Shown here: positions 32,506 to 41,939 of the stretch, piece after piece
Position numbering within the stretch: position 1 is the first letter of the stretch
How the letters are laid out: every line of letters starts with the position of its first letter
Source: Leifsonia sp. SCN 70-46
GTDB lineage: Bacteria > Actinomycetota > Actinomycetes > Actinomycetales > Microbacteriaceae
Assembly (NCBI GenBank): GCA_001725325.1
Contig: MEFY01000002.1
Coordinates: 809,559 to 873,558, forward strand
Direction: 5' to 3'
DNA: 64,000 bases
The notes under the pieces: generated by a model
What the model was told of the DNA's origin: nothing
What the model saw: the letters and a program-made list of their open reading frames with translations, nothing else
Databases searched by the model: none
Made by a program: the position numbers and the translations under genes

Positions 32506-34491
32506 ATGCCCAACTTCAGCAAGAAGTCCTACAAGTCCGCCGCGCCCAAGGGCGCGCAGCGCGAGGGCCACCGCGGCTACCGCGCTGACGCCGCCGCGGC
32601 AGCCCCCAAGAAGCGCTGGACCGCGGACGACCGCGCCGCGCGCACGGGCGACCGTCCCGCCCGCGGCGACGACCGCCGCCCCGACTGGACCCCGCGCGAG
32701 GCGAAGCCCGCCCGTGCGGAGCGTCCCGCGTACGGCGACCGCCGTCCCGAGCGTCCGAGCTACGGCGACCGCCCGGCGTACAACGACCGCCCGGCCCGTC
32801 CGTCCTACGGCGACCGCGCCGAGCGCCCGGCCCGTCCCGCGTACGGCGACCGCCCGGAGCGTCCCGCGCGTCCCGCCTACGGGGAGCGCACCGAGCGCCC
32901 CGCGTACGGCCAGCGCACCGAGCGTCCCTCCTACGGCGACCGCACCGAGCGTCCCCGCTACGAGCGCGCCGAGCGTCCGGCGCGCGACGACCGCCCGGGC
33001 CGCGAGGACCGTCCGCGCTACGAGCGCCCGGAGCGTCCCGCCCGCTCGTTCGACCGTGACGACCGCGCCCCGCGCAGCTACGACCGCGCGGAGCGCCCGG
33101 CGCGCGAGGACCGCCCCCGCTACGAGCGCCCCGAGCGCCCGGCACGCTCGTTCGACCGTGACGACCGCGCCCCGCGCAGCTACGACCGCGCCCCCCGCCG
33201 CGACTTCGACGAGCGCCCCCCGCGCCGCGAGAGCGACTACTACACGCGCGCCACGACGAGCGGACCCGTCGAGGATGTCGTGCTCGAGAAGCTCGAGGCG
33301 TCGATGACGACCGCGGGCGACGTCGAGGGCGTGACGTTCGCCGACCTCGGCCTCGGTGGCAACATCGTGCGCCAGCTCGGCGAGATGGGAGCGGCCGCGC
33401 CGTTCCCGATCCAGGCGGCGACGATCCCCGACGTGCTTGCGGGCAAGGACGTGCTCGGCCGCGGCAAGACCGGCTCCGGCAAGACGATCGCCTTCGGCGC
33501 TCCCCTCGTCGAGCGCCTCATGGAGAACAACGGCGGCAAGGACCGCAAGATGGGCCGCGCGCCGCGCGCGCTCATCCTCGCCCCCACCCGCGAGCTCGCG
33601 CAGCAGATCGACCGCACGGTGCAGCCCATCGCGCGCTCGGTCGGCCTGTTCACGACGACCATCGTGGGCGGCGTGCCGCAGTACAAGCAGGTCTCCGCGC
33701 TGCAGCGCGGCGTCGACATCATCATCGCCACGCCCGGCCGCGTCGAGGACCTCGTGGAGCAGGGTCGCCTCGACCTCTCCAACGTCTTCGTCACGGTGCT
33801 CGACGAGGCCGACCACATGTGCGACCTCGGGTTCCTCGAGCCCGTGCAGCGCATCCTGCACGAGACGAAGCCCGGCGGCCAGAAGCTGCTGTTCTCCGCG
33901 ACCCTCGACAAGGGCGTCGCGACGCTCGTCAACGAGTTCCTCGTCGAGCCGGCGGTGCACGAGGTCGCCGGTGAAGACCAGGCTTCCTCGACGATCGATC
34001 ACCGCGTGCTGCTCATCGAGCAGCGCGACAAGCGCGCCATCATCGAGCAGCTCGCGTCGGGCGAGGGCAAGACCCTCGTCTTCACCCGCACGCGCGCGTT
34101 CGCCGAGGAGATGAGCGACTACCTGGAGGACGCGGGCATCCCCGCCACGAGCCTGCACGGCGACCTCAACCAGTCGCGCCGCACGCGCAACCTCTCGCTG
34201 CTCACGACCGGCCGGGTCAACGTGCTCGTCGCGACGGACGTCGCGGCACGCGGCATCCACGTCGACGACATCTCGCTCGTCATCCAGGCCGACGCGCCCG
34301 AGGAGTACAAGACCTACCTGCACCGCGCCGGCCGCACCGGCCGCGCCGGCAAGAAGGGCACGGTCGTGACCCTCATCAACCGCAACCGCCACCGCAAGAT
34401 GGACGAGCTGCTGGGCCGCGCCGAGATCGACGCCACGCGCGAGCACGTCGCCCCGGGTGACGCCGTGCTCGACGAGCTCGCCGCGCTGTAG
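32506..34491 (+). CDS. DEAD-box RNA helicase with disordered Arg/Tyr/Pro-rich N-terminus
   Basis: A 661-residue ATP-dependent RNA helicase. The first 245 residues are low-complexity, with repeats such as RPSYGDR and ERPAR and a 34-residue unit present twice (from about 167 and 201). The helicase core follows: Q motif region PFPIQAATIP, motif I GRGKTGSGKT, PTRELAQQI, ATPGR, DEAD at 433-436, SAT, and HRAGRTGRAGKKG in motif VI. The charged repeats are a likely RNA-binding or condensate-forming tail. The ATG at 32506 has GGAAAG upstream. An in-frame ATG at 32392 is rejected because it lies inside the structured leader. Likely roles are RNA decay or ribosome assembly. Confidence 0.93.
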   Translation: MPNFSKKSYKSAAPKGAQREGHRGYRADAAAAAPKKRWTADDRAARTGDRPARGDDRRPDWTPREAKPARAERPAYGDRRPERPSYGDRPAYNDRPARPSYGDRAERPARPAYGDRPERPARPAYGERTERPAYGQRTERPSYGDRTERPRYERAERPARDDRPGREDRPRYERPERPARSFDRDDRAPRSYDRAERPAREDRPRYERPERPARSFDRDDRAPRSYDRAPRRDFDERPPRRESDYYTRATTSGPVEDVVLEKLEASMTTAGDVEGVTFADLGLGGNIVRQLGEMGAAAPFPIQAATIPDVLAGKDVLGRGKTGSGKTIAFGAPLVERLMENNGGKDRKMGRAPRALILAPTRELAQQIDRTVQPIARSVGLFTTTIVGGVPQYKQVSALQRGVDIIIATPGRVEDLVEQGRLDLSNVFVTVLDEADHMCDLGFLEPVQRILHETKPGGQKLLFSATLDKGVATLVNEFLVEPAVHEVAGEDQASSTIDHRVLLIEQRDKRAIIEQLASGEGKTLVFTRTRAFAEEMSDYLEDAGIPATSLHGDLNQSRRTRNLSLLTTGRVNVLVATDVAARGIHVDDISLVIQADAPEEYKTYLHRAGRTGRAGKKGTVVTLINRNRHRKMDELLGRAEIDATREHVAPGDAVLDELAAL

Positions 34492-34498
34492 GTCGCAC

Positions 34499-34534
34499 CG
34501 AAGGCGCCCGGTCCCTGGGGGGCGGGCGCCTTCG
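34499..34534 (+). terminator. strong hairpin after the helicase gene
   Basis: CGAAGGCGCCCG (34499-34510) and CGGGCGCCTTCG (34523-34534) form a perfect 12-bp stem with a 12-base loop, seven bases after the helicase stop. There is only a weak T-run (TTCGTCGTGT), as is common for actinobacterial terminators. Confidence 0.75.
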
Positions 34535-34563
34535 TCGTGTCCGGCCTCGTTAGGAGTGCCGAG

Positions 34564-34610
34564 AAGCCGGTTGTGACGGTGCCCTCCCGGCCCTCCGTCA
34601 CAACTGGCTT
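34564..34610. repeat. long imperfect palindrome between helicase and VanZ genes
   Basis: AAGCCGGTTGTGACGG (34564-34579) pairs with CCGTCACAACTGGCTT (34595-34610), 16 positions with one G-T mismatch. It is enclosed by CGGCCTCG (34542-34549) and CGAGGCCG (34613-34620). The element may serve as a second terminator or belong to a family of palindromic repeats. Confidence 0.65.
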
Positions 34611-34669
34611 ATCGAGGCCGCCGCGGGCCTAGCGGCGGTGACCGCGCCCGACCCGGCAGAATTGCTCGG

Positions 34670-35110
34670 GTGAACGGGCGGCGGGCGGTGACGGCGGCGG
34701 CGCTCGCCGCGTACACGGCGTTCGTGCTCGTCGTGACCCTGAGCCCGAGGATGCCCGGCACGGGCTTCGTCGGACGCCTCGTGAACGGCGTGCTCGACTG
34801 GTTCCACGAGCGCGGCCTCCTGCTGCCGGTGGACTACTCCGTCGTCGAGTTCACCGCCAACATCGGCATGTTCGTGCCGCTGGGAGTGCTCGTGCTCCTC
34901 CTGCGCCGCAGCTGGTGGCTGCTGCTCGTCGGGCCCGCGTTCTCGGGCTTCATCGAGGTGTTCCAGGCGACGTTCCTGCCGACGCGCGTGGGGGAGTGGC
35001 GCGACATCCTCTCGAACTCCCTCGGGTTCGTGCTGGGCGCGGCGGTCGTCGCCCTGCGGGGAAGGCGCCGCACCGAGAGTCTCGGCAAAAGGTTGATCCC
35101 GGACGAGTAG
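34670..35110 (+). CDS. VanZ-family membrane protein
   Basis: A 146-residue protein with four hydrophobic segments (about 6-25, 60-83, 84-105 and 118-134). Family marks are TLSPRMPGTG after the first helix, VVEFTANIGMFVPLGVLV, and FSGFIEVFQATFLPTRVGEWRDILSNSLGFVLGA, the conserved E-x-x-Q and R-x-x-D-x-x-x-N pattern of VanZ. In enterococci VanZ gives low-level teicoplanin resistance. In Actinobacteria such proteins are common and their role is unclear. No other van genes are nearby, so a resistance function is not supported. The start is GTG without a clear ribosome site. Confidence 0.9.
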   Translation: MNGRRAVTAAALAAYTAFVLVVTLSPRMPGTGFVGRLVNGVLDWFHERGLLLPVDYSVVEFTANIGMFVPLGVLVLLLRRSWWLLLVGPAFSGFIEVFQATFLPTRVGEWRDILSNSLGFVLGAAVVALRGRRRTESLGKRLIPDE

Positions 35111-35187
35111 TCGACGTAGTGTCGGACGTGACCCCCGAAGGGGGTACACCCGACGCACCCTGCTCTTCCACAAGGAGAACACCCGTC

Positions 35188-37689
35188 ATGGCACGTCCTG
35201 CACCCTTCGTCGCATCCGTAGCCCTCCTCACCCTCGCACTCTCGTCGATCGGCATCTCGTCAGCCTCTGCGGCCGACCCCGTGACTATCGACATCGTGTC
35301 GGTCAACGACTTCCACGGCCGCCTCGAGGCCGGCGCACCGCCGTCTGCCTCGGCACCCACGTCGCCCGCCGGGGCCGCGGTGCTCGCGGGCATGGTGAAC
35401 TCCTACCGCGCGGCGAACCCCAACACCGCGTTCGTCGCGGCGGGCGACCTCATCGGCGCGTCGACGTTCACGTCGTTCATCCAGCAGGACCAGCCCACCA
35501 TCGACGCGTTCAACGCCATGGGCCTCGACGCGAGCTCGTTCGGCAACCACGAGTTCGACCAGGGCCGCGAGGATGTCGACGGCCGCATCCTGCCCGCGGC
35601 GAACTGGGACTACCTCGCCGCCAACCTCTACGAGAAGGGCACGCAGACCCCGGCGTTCCAGGAGTACTCGCTCGAGCAGTACGGCGACATCACCGTGGGC
35701 TTCGTGGGCGCCGTGACCAACGAGCTGCCGAGCCTCGTGAGCCCCGCGGGCATCGCGACCCTCGACGTGGGCGACGTCGTGCCCGCGGTCAACCGCGTCG
35801 CCGACCAGCTGAGCGACGGCGACCCGGCCAACGGCGAGGCGGATGTCGTCGTGCTCCTCGTGCACGAGGGCGCGGCCGCGCCGACCCTCGAGGCCGCGAC
35901 CGACGGCTCCCGCTTCGGGCAGATCGTGAACGGCGCCGACGCGAACGTCGACGCGATCATCTCCGGCCACACGCACCTCGCCTACGACTTCGACATCCCG
36001 ATCGCGGGCACCGACCGCACGCGCCCGGTGTTCTCGTCCGGGCAGTACGGCGAGCGCTACGGCCACCTCGCGGTCTCCGTCGACCCCGCCACGAAGCAGA
36101 TCGTGAGCATCGGCGCAGAGATCAAAGACCTCTACGGCGCCTTCGCGCCCGACCCCGCCGTCGCACAGATCGTCGCCGACGCGGTCGCCGTCGCCAAGGT
36201 CAAGGGCTCGGTCGCGGTCGGCAGCATCACGGGCGACATCAACCGCGCGGTGGCCTCGGGCGGCGGCGAGAACCGCGGCGGCGAGTCGACGCTCGGCAAC
36301 TTCGTCGCCGACGTGCAGCTGTGGTCGACCACCGACAAGGGCGCGCAGATCGCGTTCATGAACCCGGGCGGGCTGCGCAGCGACCTCAAGTACGCGGCGA
36401 GCCCCACGACACCGGGCGACGGCACGGGGGTCGTGACCTACCAGGAGGCGGCGGGGGTGCAGCCGTTCGCGAACACGCTCGTCACGACGCAGCTCACGGG
36501 AGACCTCATCAAGCAGGCGCTCGAGCAGCAGTGGCAGCCCGCGGGCGCGAGCCGGCCCATCCTGCACCTCGGCGTCTCGCAGGGCTTCGAGTACACCTAC
36601 GACCCGACGCGCGACGCGGGCGACCGCATCACGTCGATGACCCTGGACGGTGAGCCGATCGCGGCCGACACGGTCTACACGGTCACGGTCAACTCGTTCC
36701 TCGCTGCGGGCGGCGACAACTTCCCCGCCTTCGCGCAGGGTGCGAACGCCGCCGACTCGGGCAAGGTCGACCTGCAGAGCATGGTCGACTACTTCGTGGC
36801 GAACCCCGTCGCGAGCCCCGACTACGTGCAGCGCGCCGTCGGCGTGACGGTGTCGGCGCCCGATGCCGACGGGTACGGCGTGGGCGACCAGGTGACCCTC
36901 ACGTTCTCGTCGCTCCTGATGAGCAACGACGGTCCGCGCACGGGCACGGTCGTCGTGACCGCCGACGGTCAGGAGCTCGGCTCCGCGCCCATCGACCCAG
37001 CGATCGTCGACACGACGGACGAGGTCGGCCGGGCATCCGTGACCATCACGATCCCCGCGTCGACGACAGGATCGCTCCTGCTCACCGCGACCGTGCCCGA
37101 GACCGGCACGTCCGTCGACGTGACGCTCCCGCTCGCGCTCGCCAACGTCGAGGCTCCCGTGATCACGGGCCAGGCCCTCGTCGGCCGCACGCTGCGGGTC
37201 TCCGACGGCACGTGGTCCGTCGACGACCCGACCCTCAGCTACGCGTGGCTTCGTGACGGGGCCGTCGTCGAGGGCGCCACGACGAACAGCTACCGCGTGA
37301 CGTCCGCCGACATCGGCGCGACGATCTCGGCGGTCGTGACCGCGTCGAAGGACGGCTTCGGCTCCGCCTCGGCCACCGCCGAGGGCGTCGCGATCGCCAA
37401 GGTGGCCTCGGTGACCGTGGGCTACCCGCACAAGTTCATCGTCAAGTCCGGCCAGAGCGTGACGTACACGGTCATCGTGGCGGGCGGCCGCGGGGTGGTC
37501 CCGTCCGGCACGGTGCAGGTCTTCGACGGGTCGAAGGTCGTCGCGACGATCACGCTCGGCGCCGACGGGCGGGGGACGGCGACGATCGCGGGCCTCGGCA
37601 GGGGCATCCACATCCTCAAGCCCGTGTACTCGGGCAACCAGCAGCTCACGTCCTCCACAGGGCTGCCGGTGCCGCTCTACGTGAGGTAG
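35188..37689 (+). CDS. secreted 5'-nucleotidase/2',3'-cyclic phosphodiesterase with Ig-like repeats
   Basis: An 833-residue exported enzyme. The signal peptide ends SSASA-ADP (cleavage after about residue 29). The metallophosphatase domain (about 30-320) has the metal motifs VNDFHGR, GDLIGASTFTS, GNHEFDQG and SGHTH. The 5'-nucleotidase C-terminal domain (about 350-560) shows FMNPGGLRSDL and NSFLAAGGDNFPAF. Then come beta-sandwich modules, one with GQALVGRTLRVSDGTWSVDD and TLSYAWLRDG, and a last one with GTVQVFDGSKVVATITLG. No LPxTG or membrane anchor is seen, so it is released or loosely wall-bound. It hydrolyses extracellular nucleotides for phosphate and nucleoside salvage. The AAGGAG ribosome site is clear. 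Confidence 0.93.
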   Translation: MARPAPFVASVALLTLALSSIGISSASAADPVTIDIVSVNDFHGRLEAGAPPSASAPTSPAGAAVLAGMVNSYRAANPNTAFVAAGDLIGASTFTSFIQQDQPTIDAFNAMGLDASSFGNHEFDQGREDVDGRILPAANWDYLAANLYEKGTQTPAFQEYSLEQYGDITVGFVGAVTNELPSLVSPAGIATLDVGDVVPAVNRVADQLSDGDPANGEADVVVLLVHEGAAAPTLEAATDGSRFGQIVNGADANVDAIISGHTHLAYDFDIPIAGTDRTRPVFSSGQYGERYGHLAVSVDPATKQIVSIGAEIKDLYGAFAPDPAVAQIVADAVAVAKVKGSVAVGSITGDINRAVASGGGENRGGESTLGNFVADVQLWSTTDKGAQIAFMNPGGLRSDLKYAASPTTPGDGTGVVTYQEAAGVQPFANTLVTTQLTGDLIKQALEQQWQPAGASRPILHLGVSQGFEYTYDPTRDAGDRITSMTLDGEPIAADTVYTVTVNSFLAAGGDNFPAFAQGANAADSGKVDLQSMVDYFVANPVASPDYVQRAVGVTVSAPDADGYGVGDQVTLTFSSLLMSNDGPRTGTVVVTADGQELGSAPIDPAIVDTTDEVGRASVTITIPASTTGSLLLTATVPETGTSVDVTLPLALANVEAPVITGQALVGRTLRVSDGTWSVDDPTLSYAWLRDGAVVEGATTNSYRVTSADIGATISAVVTASKDGFGSASATAEGVAIAKVASVTVGYPHKFIVKSGQSVTYTVIVAGGRGVVPSGTVQVFDGSKVVATITLGADGRGTATIAGLGRGIHILKPVYSGNQQLTSSTGLPVPLYVR

Positions 37690-37728
37690 TCGGAGCCGGG
37701 GGTCAGGGGCCGAAAGTAGAGTAGGCCC

Positions 37729-39540
<1,812 letters not shown>

Positions 39541-39592
39541 TTACGCGGTTCCCCTACCTGCGGTGCGCGGCTGGCGCACCTACGCTGGCGCC

Positions 39593-40243
39593 GTGAACCG
39601 TCGAATCCTCGTGTTGGCAGCCGCAGTGCTGGTGCTCACCGGCTGCGCGGGCACGCCCGGGGCCACGGCCACCACGCACCCGCCCACGGCCAAGCCCTCG
39701 GCGACCGCGACGAAGACCACGACCCCGACACCCACGCCGACGGTGCCGGCGAAGATCGCGCTCGCGTCGATCTCGGCGACCACCGACGGCCTCACGCTCG
39801 TCGGCGCCGACGGGTCGACGCTCGCCTTCCTCGACTACTTCCAGCCGCGCGACGCCGCGATCGCGGCCCTCACCGACGCGCTCGGGTTCGCGCCCACGCA
39901 GATCGCCAAGGACGGCACCCCGAACTCCGACAACCTGCCCAGCAACTACCTCGACTTTGAGGGGCTGCGTGTGCTGAACCCGGCGATGGACGGCACGGCG
40001 GGCTGGCAGTTCCGCATCGGGATCTACACCGCGAGCGTGCGCGGCATCCCCGTGTCCACGGTCGACGGCCTCCAGGTCGGGGCGGATGCCCCGACCCTCG
40101 AGTCCGCGTACGCGGCGTACGCGCGGCGCATCGGGAGCAGGCTCCTCATCGCCATCCCGGGCGGCTCGGGATACACGGCCTCGCTCTTCGCCGACGACCC
40201 CGCGGGCACGATCACGAGCATCCTGGTCCCGGCGGGCGGCTGA
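39593..40243 (+). CDS. putative lipoprotein of unknown function
   Basis: A 216-residue lipoprotein. The signal peptide LVLAAAVLVLTGCAG has a lipobox LTGC with lipidated Cys at about 18. A Thr/Pro-rich stalk (TATKTTTPTPTPT) follows, then a globular extracytoplasmic domain (about 55-216) with DGSTLAFLDYFQPRDAAIAALTDALGF and LPSNYLDFEGLRVLNP. I do not recognise the domain; similar small lipoproteins occur in Microbacteriaceae as far as I recall. The GTG start lies six bases after TACGCT (39581-39586). A 7-bp inverted repeat GGTGCGC/GCGCACC (39562-39580) just before the -10 could be an operator or the end of the recQ transcript. Confidence 0.85.
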   Translation: MNRRILVLAAAVLVLTGCAGTPGATATTHPPTAKPSATATKTTTPTPTPTVPAKIALASISATTDGLTLVGADGSTLAFLDYFQPRDAAIAALTDALGFAPTQIAKDGTPNSDNLPSNYLDFEGLRVLNPAMDGTAGWQFRIGIYTASVRGIPVSTVDGLQVGADAPTLESAYAAYARRIGSRLLIAIPGGSGYTASLFADDPAGTITSILVPAGG

Positions 40244-40264
40244 GCCGGTCGTAGACTGCACCGG

Positions 40265-40813
40265 GTGAGCCCCACCCCCCGCACCAACCGCGGCCCCGCC
40301 GCCGCAGCCGAGAACCGCGCGGCGATCATCAAGGCGGCCGGCGAGGTGTTCGCCGAGCAGGGTCTGAACGCGCCGCTCAACGCGATCGCGAAGCGCGCGG
40401 GCGTGGGGCAGGGCAGCCTGTACCGCAACTTCCCGACGCGGCAGTCGCTCGCGTTCGTCGCGTTCGCGGACAACCTCGCGGCGATCGAGGAGGTCGTCGC
40501 GCGCGGCGGCACCCTCGCCGACGTGCTCACGATGGTGTCGGAGCAGGCGGCGGCGTCGGCGGCGTTCATCGAGCTCATCGCCCAGCACCCGGGCGACCCG
40601 CACGCGGAGCAGCTCGGGGCGAGCCTCGCCGGCATCATCGACGCCACGATCGAGGAGGGCCGCGCGTCGGGCACCGTGCCCGCGGGGTTCACGGCCGCCG
40701 ACGTGATCGTCGCCATCCAGCTCGTCGCGGGCGGCGCCTCCGTGGCCCTCGCCCGGGATCGGGAGGCGCTCGTGCGCCGGGGGTGGGAGCTCATGGGCAT
40801 CCGCCTGGGCTGA
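40265..40813 (+). CDS. TetR-family transcriptional regulator
   Basis: A 182-residue regulator. The N-terminal TetR helix-turn-helix (about 20-65) reads AAIIKAAGEVFAEQGLNAPLNAIAKRAGVGQGSLYRNFPTRQSL. The C-terminal ligand-binding part is all-helical (about 70-182) with no recognisable ligand. The GTG follows TAGACT (40252-40257) by seven bases and so is probably leaderless. The next gene in the same direction is a short-chain dehydrogenase 118 bases away, a possible target; the acyl-CoA enzyme gene beyond it may belong to the same regulon. That is inference from position. Confidence 0.92.
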   Translation: MSPTPRTNRGPAAAAENRAAIIKAAGEVFAEQGLNAPLNAIAKRAGVGQGSLYRNFPTRQSLAFVAFADNLAAIEEVVARGGTLADVLTMVSEQAAASAAFIELIAQHPGDPHAEQLGASLAGIIDATIEEGRASGTVPAGFTAADVIVAIQLVAGGASVALARDREALVRRGWELMGIRLG

Positions 40814-40931
40814 GCCCGCGCGGCCTCCGCGGCCCCTCTCCGCAACTGCCGCGAGGATGCCCGGCGCAGGGCGCCGTGCCATACTGTTCACCAACCGGAC
40901 AACGGTGTCCGCATAACCCGAAGGAGTTGCA

Positions 40932-41744
40932 ATGCAGATCGCCGACAAGGTCTTCGTCGTCACCGGCGGAGGCAACGGCATGGGCCGCGAGGTCGTTCTC
41001 CAGCTGCTCGCGCGCGGCGCGCGCGTGGCCGCCGTCGACCTCAACGAGGCGGGGCTCGCCGAGACCGTCGCGCTCGCGAAGGCCGCGGAGGGCCGGCTCA
41101 CGACGCACGCCCTCAACGTGGGCGACCGCGCGGCGGTGCTCGCGCTGCCCGATGCCGTCATCGCCGCCCACGGACAGGTCGACGGCCTGTTCAACGTCGC
41201 GGGCATCATCCAGCCCTTCGTGAAGATCGGCGAGCTCGACTTCGACGTCATCGAGCGCGTGCTCACCGTCAACTTCTGGGGCGTCGTCAACATGTCGAAG
41301 GCGTTCCTGCCGCACCTCCTCGCGCGCCCCGCGTCGGCGCTCCTCAACGTCTCGAGCATGGGCGGGTTCCTGCCCGTCCCGGGCCAGGCCGCGTACGGCG
41401 CGAGCAAGGCGGCCGTCAAGCTCTTCACCGAGGCGCTCTACGCCGAGAGCCAGGGCACGCCCCTCGCCGTGACGGTCATCTTCCCGGGCGGCGTCGGCAC
41501 CAACATCACCGCGAACTCGGGAGTCGACGCGTCCAAGCTCGAGGCCGCAGCCGCGTCGGGCGGCAAGGCGCCCAAGACCACGACACCGCAGGATGCCGGG
41601 CGCCAGATCATCGACGCCATGGAGCGGGGTGCGTTCCGCGCCACGATCGGCGCCGATGCGCGGTTCATGGACCGCTTCGCGCGCCTCTCCCCGCGTCGCG
41701 CGACCCTGCTCATCGCGAACCAGATGAAGTCCCTCCTGGGCTGA
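40932..41744 (+). CDS. short-chain dehydrogenase/reductase
   Basis: A 270-residue classical SDR oxidoreductase. The cofactor fold is VVTGGGNGMGREV (about 10-22), then AAVDLNEAG with Asp at the end of the second strand, which favours NAD(H). LFNVAGI, LLNVSSM with the catalytic Ser, and YGASKAAVK with the Tyr-Lys pair complete the active site. The protein ends in a basic C-terminus (RFARLSPRRATLLIAN). The substrate is unknown; a fatty acyl or alcohol substrate is possible given the downstream acyl-CoA enzyme. The AAGGAG ribosome site precedes the ATG. A pair of overlapping hairpins follows its stop immediately. Confidence 0.93.
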   Translation: MQIADKVFVVTGGGNGMGREVVLQLLARGARVAAVDLNEAGLAETVALAKAAEGRLTTHALNVGDRAAVLALPDAVIAAHGQVDGLFNVAGIIQPFVKIGELDFDVIERVLTVNFWGVVNMSKAFLPHLLARPASALLNVSSMGGFLPVPGQAAYGASKAAVKLFTEALYAESQGTPLAVTVIFPGGVGTNITANSGVDASKLEAAAASGGKAPKTTTPQDAGRQIIDAMERGAFRATIGADARFMDRFARLSPRRATLLIANQMKSLLG

Positions 41745-41798
41745 GCAACGCGCGATCGTTCGCGCGTTGCGCGGTCGCACGGGGCGACCGCGCAACGC
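41745..41798. repeat. two overlapping perfect hairpins
   Basis: GCAACGCGCGA (41745-41755) with TCGCGCGTTGC (41760-41770) forms an 11-bp stem with a four-base loop. GCGTTGCGCGGTCGC (41764-41778) with GCGACCGCGCAACGC (41784-41798) forms a 15-bp stem with a five-base loop. The two share bases 41764-41770 and so cannot form together. They start at the end of the SDR gene and may terminate it. Confidence 0.8.
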
Positions 41799-41939
41799 AG
41801 GAGCGGTAGCGCAACCCCACAAGTCGGGGAATGCTGGTTTGGATACTTCCGCCAAAGAGTGCCGCACGGGCATCCGGGCGCATTGCAGGCTCCCTACGCA
41901 CTGTTTCGCGGCCCGCGACAGCGGACGTACCGTGAAACC

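Noticed and set aside
32700-33240. CRISPR-like or satellite repeat
   Set aside because: The regular DNA pattern is codon-phased and encodes a low-complexity protein tail; there are no unique spacers.
34670-35110. Glycopeptide resistance locus because of VanZ
   Set aside because: There are no vanH, vanA, vanX, vanR or vanS genes nearby; lone VanZ-like proteins are common in Actinobacteria.
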